Below, one piece after another: positions 57,214 through 64,000 of a stretch of DNA of 64,000 nucleotides. A model generated the notes under the pieces. It was not told where the DNA came from. It was given only the letters and a program-made list of their open reading frames with translations, and did not search any database. Within the stretch, counting starts at the first letter, position 1, and every line of letters begins with the position of its first letter. The stretch spans positions 868,001 to 932,000 of the forward strand of contig JAKZHN010000012.1 in NCBI GenBank assembly GCA_037179335.1, written 5' to 3'. Made by a program: the position numbers and the translations under genes. The stretch is from Cyclaneusma minus. Taxonomy: Eukaryota; Ascomycota; Leotiomycetes; Marthamycetales; Marthamycetaceae.

Positions 57214-58216
57214 ATGATGTCCTCAACAATTATTGCTCTTGTTTCGTTCTTATCCTTCCCGGGTTTGACAATTGCCCCTGGGACTAGCTGCTACTATCGA
57301 GACGGCACCTTAGCAACAAAAGACAGCGTCTACCGCTGCGTCAACTCCACCGATCTTGAGACGACAGACAGCTCTTGCTGCAACGTCGGCCAAATATGTT
57401 ACAGCAACGGCGTCTGCGGGGCATTAACTAATTACCTTCGCGTAGGCTGTACTGATCCGAGCTGGCAGGCCTCTGAATGCCTGGATCAATGCGATGCTTG
57501 TATATTCCCTATCTACCTACTCCATGTTTATTTTTCTCTCGAGAGGAAATAGCTCTGACCACATCGTTATAGACGGGAATGGAGGCAGTACCGGAATACG
57601 CCCCTGCAATGGCGACATCGAAGGCAACATCTTGACCAACACAACCTACTGCTGCGATCCAGGGAGCGACGAGTTGTATGCCTGCTGCGCCAACTCTTCT
57701 GCTCTCTTCGACCTCAGCCTTGCTACAGGTGTCGCTATCGTGCCCGTAACCTATGCCGCCACAAGCTCAACAGAGCTTCCCATATCCACAGGAACGTCCA
57801 TCGCCAATACCTCGACCGTAATCCCAGGAATCACGAACACTCCATCCCCGTCTCCATCGCCGTCTGGCTCTAGCACAGGCGCTATAGTCGGCGGCGTAGT
57901 CGGCGGCATCGCCTTTGGCGCTTTCCTCGGCGCCCTAGTCTTCTACTACGTGCGCAAAAGATCAAAGGCAAAAGATCAGAGATACATACCTACAGCAGCA
58001 TCAAGCGAGAAGGATCTTGGAAACCTTGGCGGCGCGGATAGAATGAGAGATGAGGCCAGGGAGCTAGAACTTCAGGAGTTGCCAGCTGGTACGATGAGGT
58101 TCTCGGAATTGCAAGCTAGTACGGTTCGGTCGGAGTTGCCGGATACTTCCGCGATATCAGAGTTGCCGAAGCAGGGGAGAGAGCTTAGCGAATTACCGGT
58201 GGAAAATGGGAAGTGA
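57214..58216 (+). CDS. Single-pass membrane protein with Cys-rich ectodomain and repetitive cytoplasmic tail
   Basis: Two exons, 57214-57499 and 57573-58216, with a 73 bp GT-AG intron (branch CTGAC, acceptor TAG); 309 residues. Either of two adjacent ATGs (57214, 57217) can start it. Signal peptide about residues 1-21. The ectodomain has about fourteen cysteines, including SSCCNVGQICYSNGVC, YCCDPGSDELYACC and repeated N-x-S/T. A Ser/Thr/Pro-rich stalk follows (TPSPSPSPSGSS). The membrane helix is AIVGGVVGGIAFGAFLGALV with a stop-transfer YYVRKRSK. The cytoplasmic tail carries a repeated x-ELP/SELQ word (LQELPAGT, FSELQAST, RSELPDTS, ISELPKQ, LSELPVE). The layout resembles fungal wall-sensor or mid2-like surface proteins, but there is no catalytic domain and no assigned ligand. 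Confidence 0.8.
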
Positions 58217-59472
58217 TGTATGAGGCAGTTGAATAGATGAGGTTGCAAGTGGTGTTGTGAGGGCGGGGTTGGAGGGAAAAATTGGATCAGAAGGGGGGCG
58301 GTGCGGATAACGAACTAGGTATTGTGAGTGCTAGAGACAGGCTTTTATATCCCCCTGTACGAGGAGAAGCAAGGTCTTTGTAGAGAACGGAACTCATTGC
58401 TCTGGCATCATTCCAAGGAGAAATTCGAAGTCATTTGAGGCTCTTCTGCTGATGGTAAACGACAGATCCAATTCCCAACACTCCCGCCGTTTTGCATGCA
58501 TCTTTACCTGCTCTCGAACCTAAGCAGTACAGTTGCCAGGGCCTATTTCAACCGTCCTGGTTCGTCCTACACACTGTATGTGAGTTCCCTGTCATATGGT
58601 AATTGAGTTGACTGCCTTGGAACGCGGATTCCATCTCCTCTGCCAGGAGCTCCATCAGGGCCACGTGCCATTCACAGTCGGATTGGAGCTTCCTCATCTA
58701 CAAACGAGGAGCTGTCACTTACGCACAGGCTGTCAATCCATGTTTCACTTCCCACATGGCGGGTAGGCAGTGATAGATACTTTTCAATACAAAATGCAGT
58801 ACCTACAGAGCTAACGGTTTAGCATGATATGGTCCAACTGATTGTTATGTGGAAGGCGAAGAGACATCTTTTGGGCGGGAGCAGTCTGTATTAACGTAAG
58901 GAAATCTATTCGCTATAATGAAAGCCGTAAATACAAGAGAGCTCTGTCGCTCACACGTTCTTTCGTCGGTTCTTGTCCGTGGTGATAATTCCAGAATGAG
59001 GAATCAAGTATCGACTTGATCCTCAGCCGGGAAGTCGAGCCTCAGTTGTACACTTGAATCTCAGTATCAGGATCTTGTATCTAGGTAGGTACCTAGGTAA
59101 TTTCTAGTAGCATACCTAGATACAGAGAACGGCAATCATCTTTCATTCACAACCCAATCCATCAGAACAAATATCTCCTCCTCCTGGTCAAACTTCAAGG
59201 GTCAAGCGACCATCCCAGATCGATTTCCAGTTGCTGCCGCCATTGAGCTGTCACGGTACTGCGCCTGAGGCACGTGCCCTTAGCGCCTTAGACCATGGGT
59301 GGAGCCCTTATGGCTCCGCAGGCTGGAGAGCGGTGACTGTTTCGGTCTCCGTGACTAGGTGTGCGATGAGCTGTGGCGGTCACGGTGGCGGTGTCGGTTG
59401 AAGTGTTCAACGCAGTGGTCAATGTGACAGCTATTCTTCAAGTCAGCCTGAAGCTCACAACATCGTTCCACC
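58217..59472. other. Spacer, no gene recognised
   Basis: Between two convergent genes. It contains an 11-bp inverted repeat (59,077-59,123) and CTAGGTACC-type words similar to those near 52.9 kb. Confidence 0.4.
59077..59123. repeat. Inverted repeat, 11-bp arms
   Basis: GTATCTAGGTA (59,077-59,087) and TACCTAGATAC (59,113-59,123) are perfect inverted copies around a 25-base loop that itself contains AGGTACCTAGG. Confidence 0.55.
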
Positions 59473-61170
59473 TTACCCCCTGCCTTGCAGTTGCGCCGTG
59501 ATATGAGCATACTCCGAGAGATTTGCAAAAAAGACTGCTTGCGCCCACACAATTGCCGGTTCCTTGCAGGGACCAGGCCGTTCTCTCTTCAGGTCTTCCG
59601 TTCTTGCCGTTCTACACCGCTCGCTGAATTGGGAGCTGACTTGCTGTTCGCGTCGTGTTGGGCGATAGCCTTCCGGTTGATTCCACAACTCTGTCGGCAT
59701 ATATTGCTGGGCTTCGTCGTCAGCCTCGGAGAAAGTATGTTTGCAGTGCATGACGAAGCGCCTCCAGTGCTCTAGCCAACGGTTGCCGCGAAACTCTGAG
59801 CCAGCGAAGAGGCGGCGCCTGTTCGCTGTTTCCATGAAACCCCCTTCATCGGGCGAGACGGGCAGGATTGTTGTGAGAATCAGCTCTCTCAGATTCCGAA
59901 ACGTTAGAGGCATGTTGATCCAAACCCGGGAACGGCCGAGCCAGTCTTTGAAGGGGCAGAGAGCCAGAGATTCGATGTATTTGTGGCAGTCTTCCCGTAT
60001 CAATCCTTCGAAGGCGTCTGCATCATTGAAGGCCCATGGCCTATCACCGTCATTGACGGGTCGTGGCCAACCACCGCGATTCCAAGCTCGCTTTTCTGGC
60101 GACACATCCAACGGGACGGTCAGGCCACAGTTGGGATAAGCATCGCGCTCCAAATGCCCAATATGATTTTTCTCGACGAGATACAGCGTATCCATCTTTG
60201 GGTTGAACCAGAATCCATGCCCAGCAAAAGCTTCCATAGAGACGAAATGTATCTTGTGGTACATGCCTCGCACTGCACGGCGAGATTCTTGACAAGTCGA
60301 TAGTAGTGGAGGCGGTATGCTGTGGCTGCTAACCCGCCGGAAACCCTCCCCCCAACTAAGCTCCACAAGCCTCGGATGAACTGCCAAAGGCCAGATCATG
60401 GCTCTGATCTCGCGAGGCAGGGAGGAGAACTGTGGAAACGCGGCGAGGCTCTGAGCCGCTTTTGGAAGTTTGTGGTCGGCTTCTCCAGACTGGTCGAAGA
60501 CAACCGCAGCGCTGCCTAGATCTTGAATTTCATGCACCACGGGGTGCATCCTAATCATACCACGCTCACCCGCCGGTCGCGGCGAATCCGACGTCATCAG
60601 ACGGCGTCTGATGCGGACCGTAGAAAGGGCATTTATGCCAGAATCGACCGAAAGGTTGTAATTCGGGGGTTTCAACACTTGCAGCAAGCGCCGAAGTTCG
60701 TCTTGGTGTCTTCGGACTTCCTCCTGGTAGCCACTCAGCGATTTGATGGCATGGAGCATGAGCTCCTTCTCTGATGGGGCGGTTTCGGCATGAACGGCGT
60801 CGGAGTCAGGTAGGCGGGAGCTGCTTGGGTCGCCGGAGGAAAGGCGACTACTCGGTTCATTGGACAGCAGCATCGCGGCTGTAGCGTTGAAGTCAGAAAA
60901 ATAATTGCTTGGTTCGCCGGTCGACATCGTTGCAGCTAGCGAAGTGATGTAGTTTGCAAAGACGGGACCGGTGTCCTGGTTGTTGGTACCAAAAGGTTGA
61001 AGGTGACCTGAATCACCTTGGAAGAGCTCAAACAGGGGACTAGAGACGCGAACTGAGTGTGTTTGGGAATGAGAGCGTTGAGGACTGAGAGTATTCAGGA
61101 CTGAGAGTGCAACGGGACTTGGGGTTCTTGATATTTGTACAAGCTCTTGCTCAGAGGCCCAATGACTCAT
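59473..61170 (-). CDS. 2EXR-domain protein
   Basis: Single exon, 565 residues, from ATG 61170. The N-terminal ~240 residues are Ser/Pro/Gln-rich and probably disordered, with a short coiled-coil-like patch (YQEEVRRHQDELRRLLQVL, about 148-166). FPQFSSLPREIRAMIW at about 245-260 is the signature of the fungal 2EXR (PF20150) domain, which continues through PRLVEL, LLSTCQESRRAV and FWFNPKMDTLYL to about residue 345. 2EXR proteins are abundant and expanded in Pezizomycotina, mostly of unknown function, with an F-box-like beginning. The C-terminal part (LALCPFKDWLGRSR, FRNLRELILTTILP) is also usual for long members. No enzyme motif is visible. Confidence 0.88.
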   Translation of the reverse strand: MSHWASEQELVQISRTPSPVALSVLNTLSPQRSHSQTHSVRVSSPLFELFQGDSGHLQPFGTNNQDTGPVFANYITSLAATMSTGEPSNYFSDFNATAAMLLSNEPSSRLSSGDPSSSRLPDSDAVHAETAPSEKELMLHAIKSLSGYQEEVRRHQDELRRLLQVLKPPNYNLSVDSGINALSTVRIRRRLMTSDSPRPAGERGMIRMHPVVHEIQDLGSAAVVFDQSGEADHKLPKAAQSLAAFPQFSSLPREIRAMIWPLAVHPRLVELSWGEGFRRVSSHSIPPPLLSTCQESRRAVRGMYHKIHFVSMEAFAGHGFWFNPKMDTLYLVEKNHIGHLERDAYPNCGLTVPLDVSPEKRAWNRGGWPRPVNDGDRPWAFNDADAFEGLIREDCHKYIESLALCPFKDWLGRSRVWINMPLTFRNLRELILTTILPVSPDEGGFMETANRRRLFAGSEFRGNRWLEHWRRFVMHCKHTFSEADDEAQQYMPTELWNQPEGYRPTRREQQVSSQFSERCRTARTEDLKRERPGPCKEPAIVWAQAVFFANLSEYAHITAQLQGRG

Positions 61171-62131
61171 AATAAGCGCGCGTATTCTAGGCAGCCATGT
61201 GATGATGTGACCCGAGATGCATACATGGCAGCCAGTACTAACAGCTTGTACTCATCTCCACTCTGATTCGCCCCTGGGGTCTACCACTGGGTAGCCTCAA
61301 AAATAGAGAGGATGTGACGACTCGACGCAGGACACCCTTAGCCGCCGCTTCTGCAGCTGTCAACTCGCAACTGGCCTCGATGGCCTGTTGGTCTTGCGCC
61401 ACATGTTTCGTGTGTGTACAACTTCAAAGCTCGTTCGAAGGGCCAAGGCAAGCTTCGACAGTAAGACGAAGGAATACTGGAATCAACTCCATGCAAGAAA
61501 TGCAAGGGAAAGGAAATAGGTGCGATTGACCGAAAGGCACAGCGAAAAGAAAGTATGAAGAAAAGGCAGAGTATTCTAAGGAGCAAAGCTGGAAATGGAA
61601 TTTGGCACTGTGCCTGTGGGACAATGCAAGCTGCATTTACCAAGCAAGCTGCATTTCAGTCGGTCCAATGACCGATCTCGTCAATCAAGCCCGAGAGCCA
61701 TGCTTTGGAAATCGTCTGCAATTCCTTGTTTATACGGGGAAGCTCCTTTGACATGCTTTTCTGTCCTCTCGCACCCTCTAAAGGCTGCTTTGGAGTTTCA
61801 CAAATGCGAGGGTCCTTTGAACGCCTGAACGCACGCCCTCCGAAAAACATGAGCACTGCTGTGCCCTCCAGTTGCCTACCCTACATACATTTACAGTCAA
61901 ATAGGGCTCCTGATGAGCCTGTCTACGCGCAAGACGCCCAGTCTCGATGCGACATTGACTAACATGCTCGTATTACTGGTCTGGGATGTATAAAATGGGA
62001 AGTGCTTATATTATAGGGAAGTCAGTCTTCAAAAGAAATGTGCAGAGCTTCTACGTTAGCATCGATAGTCCTGATATTTATCCCTTGTAGAGTTCGAGAA
62101 TTCTAGGCCCGGCAAAATCGTATTTGTACGA
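61171..62131. other. Spacer, no gene recognised
   Basis: Lies between the divergent starts of the 2EXR gene and the permease relic. Open frames are short and overlapping. Confidence 0.4.
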
Positions 62132-62504
62132 TGACCTTGAAAGATGTGAGTTGAGATCCATACTTGGCTGAGGCTATTTCTCCTGACATACATACTACTA
62201 GTCGGAGAAGAACATCGCGCGGGACTTCAATAATAACGCGGCAGATGATGATATCGAATTCGTGGTTGAGCGTCCCAAACGACCCAACGACCCAACGAGC
62301 TGAAACGCTCGCTCAAGGCTCGCCATGTCCAAATGATAGCCATTGGGGGATCCATTGAAACCGGTCTCTTCATCGGAACAGCAAACGATCTCGAACACGG
62401 AGGACCCGCAGGACTCCTCCTCGGACATTGTATCATGTCTTCGCTGCTGTACTCTGTCATGATTGCACTGGGAGAAATGGGTTCACAGTTTCCTAATCCC
62501 GGTG
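62132..62504 (+). pseudogene. Truncated, frameshifted amino-acid permease (APC/YAT family) relic
   Basis: The 5' end of a fungal amino-acid permease gene: exon 62132-62146 (MTLKD), a 55 bp GT-AG intron with a CTGAC branch, then SEKNIARDFNNN up to ERPKRPN. An 8-bp tandem duplication (GACCCAAC twice, 62,281-62,296) then shifts the frame and gives a TGA at 62,301. In the shifted frame the family text continues: LKARHVQMIAIGGSIETGLFIG, HGGPAGLLLGH and GEMGSQFPNPGG, the first helix, second helix and following loop. It ends at a GTCAGT that looks like the next intron donor (62,505). No further permease sequence (normally ~500 residues) follows. It is non-functional by both the shift and the missing remainder. 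Confidence 0.82.
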
Positions 62505-63223
62505 GTCAGTTTGACAAAAGTTCCCAAACCGCATTTTAGTTTTACCATTCGAAAAAGCCCTGTGATGTCACGTCCTGAGAGCTCCGTCAACGTAGCCAGC
62601 TCTGATCCCTCGACCCGGTGAAAGGACATATGAGGCTCAAGTGCGTCAAAGCGGTCAGTGATGTGTTTGATGATGTCGGGAGAAGTCCAGTCGCAACACG
62701 AGAAATTCTCGTCACAGCGTCCGTGCCGCACCAGCCAACTCCATGCTCCACCCCCACCACACCTCCACGCGCTCTCAATCCCAATTGATGCCCCCAAAAT
62801 CGCTCAATCGGCCCCCAAGAAGCTTCAATCATGTCAGCCTTGTTCTCTCAAGCCACAGACCAGCTCGCAGATGTGACAAAACGTGCAGCTATTCTACCAC
62901 TCGAAAGGGGCGCAGCAGCTCGAGCCACCACCATCACTTACACCGCGATGCAATGCGAATGCCATCACAAATGCTGAATTCTGCTGCTCGCAGGATGCAA
63001 GATCATCGTGAGGGCTGAGGCTGTGGACGTCGTGCGATGAAGTAACGGGGCAGAATGAGTATAAGAGAGCAGCTTCTGCTGCGCTTTTGCTACGCCCTCT
63101 TTTGCTTGAAAACTGACCCTTCCCCGCTCACCATAACAGCACACAGCCTTCTCGCCATTTCCCACCGACAAGAACATCGCCAGTCCCAGCTCGAGTATTA
63201 AGACCGCAGCATCTCTACCCCAA
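62505..63223. other. Spacer after the permease relic
   Basis: No permease continuation was found. The last portion should include the promoter of the gene starting at 63,224. Confidence 0.4.
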
Positions 63224-63995
63224 ATGTCAGACAACAGCTCCATCGAAGTCAACACCAGCCAGAACTCAGCAAAGTAAGCTCAGCCGCAAACCTTTCTAGC
63301 TTGCTTCCCACTCCATCTGCTCACACATCATCTTTCACAGCACCAACCAAATCGCCGCCATCGACGGCATCGAACAAACCGAAAGCCTGACCCACAGCAC
63401 CCCAAGCATCTCCCTCCCCGACCCCAAACGCCGCCGTTTCCGCTCCCCGCTCTCCTCAACAAATACGTCTTTCTCCTCCGCCGCCTCTTCCACAAATTCA
63501 GTCACTTCCTCCGCCCTCCTGGAAGCAACTCTCGTCCACGAAATGTCTGATCCCCACACCCTCACCCATATGACCTCCCACGCAACCGGCTCCATCCCCT
63601 CCTCTCCAACCTCATCCACATCATCAATACCATTCGCCCCTTCTCCTCCCCCATTCGCACCCAACCCACCTTCTCATCCCTCACGCGCGCACACCTGGCC
63701 CCTCGCCTGTACCCCCCCACACACCGTATCACCCGCCTCACAGCGCCGTTTCACAACCTGGCTCCACGAAATCTACCTCTCGCACACAGCGCGTCATGAA
63801 CAAATCCCGCTGGGTATCATGACTGGCATGTCGTTGCTGAATGACGAGTTATTGGGGTTGGCGGGCGTGAGGGAAAGAGAGCCGTGGCAGATGTCGTGGC
63901 GAAGTGGTGGTTCGGTGAGGAGGGTTGCGAAGATTCGGACTTGGCCGATAGTAGAGAAAGGGCCTAGGGGTCGGCGGTTTGAATTTGGGTTTTGA
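63224..63995 (+). CDS. Ser/Pro-rich protein of unknown function
   Basis: Two exons, 63224-63273 and 63341-63995, with a 67 bp GT-AG intron; 234 residues. The N-terminal ~150 residues are rich in Ser, Thr and Pro, including KRRRFRSPLSS (a possible nuclear signal) and FAPSPPPFAPNPPSHPS. The C-terminal ~85 residues look structured: RRFTTWLHEIYLSHTARHEQIPLGIMTGMSLLNDELLGLAG, a basic region, and WPIVEKGPRGRRFEFGF. I do not recognise a domain. Codon-consistent splicing and the stop near the window edge support a real gene. Confidence 0.6.
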
Positions 63996-64000
63996 GTGAT

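Overview
The window reads as a nuclear contig of a filamentous ascomycete (Pezizomycotina). Genes are split by short introns of about 47 to 225 bp with CTRAC-like branch sites. The recognisable proteins are fungal families (RTA1, 2EXR, FSH hydrolase, HsbA-like secreted protein, fungal MFS and FNT transporters), and a 22 kb AT-rich block carries the C-to-T/G-to-A decay typical of repeat-induced point mutation (RIP). I cannot place it below subphylum with confidence.

Left arm (1-28.5 kb, ordinary base composition): a membrane-anchored alpha/beta-hydrolase fused to a phosphatase-like domain (1.48-3.75 kb), ribosomal protein S19 (5.6-6.4 kb), an FSH-type serine hydrolase (minus, 7.1-7.8 kb), a short-chain dehydrogenase (9.3-10.6 kb), an RTA1-family seven-helix protein (minus, 11.3-12.4 kb), a formate/nitrite transporter (minus, 14.7-15.6 kb), tRNA-Ala(AGC) (17.9 kb), a secreted HsbA-like protein (23.8-24.5 kb) and a seven-exon MFS transporter (minus, 25.4-27.5 kb). 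Between them lie two MITE-like elements (4.9-5.2 and 8.3-8.5 kb), two degenerate minisatellites that share words (4.4 and 18.5 kb) and a gene-poor 5.8 kb stretch (18.0-23.8 kb).

Centre (28.55-50.87 kb): a Russian-doll nest of dead LTR retrotransposons. A ~400 bp host repeat (R) is present twice in tandem. The second copy is split by a Ty1/copia element (29,036-50,503, ~190 bp LTRs, ACTAT duplicated at both ends). That element is split by a plus-strand Ty3/gypsy element (31,149-46,936, 191-192 bp LTRs, GCTTT duplicated). The gypsy integrase is split by a minus-strand gypsy element (35,651-42,651, 228 bp LTRs), and a 5'-truncated second copy of the latter lies at 43.4-46.4 kb. Protease, reverse transcriptase, RNase H and integrase motifs can still be read through the RIP damage. 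One ~75 bp GC-rich patch inside an LTR has escaped mutation.

Right arm (50.9-64 kb): a small secreted cysteine-containing protein (51.8-52.3 kb), a histidine-acid-phosphatase-like secreted protein with altered active-site motifs (minus, 53.4-54.8 kb), divergent from a JmjC/cupin_8 protein like JMJD7 (55.5-56.7 kb), a single-pass membrane protein with a Cys-rich ectodomain and a repetitive cytoplasmic tail (57.2-58.2 kb), a 2EXR-domain protein (minus, 59.5-61.2 kb), a truncated frameshifted amino-acid permease relic (62.1-62.5 kb) and a Ser/Pro-rich protein of unknown function (63.2-64.0 kb).

The genes are unrelated housekeeping, transport and secreted functions, and I see no biosynthetic cluster. 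I found no clearly new system. The most unusual items are the hydrolase-phosphatase fusion, the nested RIP record with its unmutated island, two GC-AG introns supported by protein continuity, and the phosphatase with a changed RHGxRxP motif.
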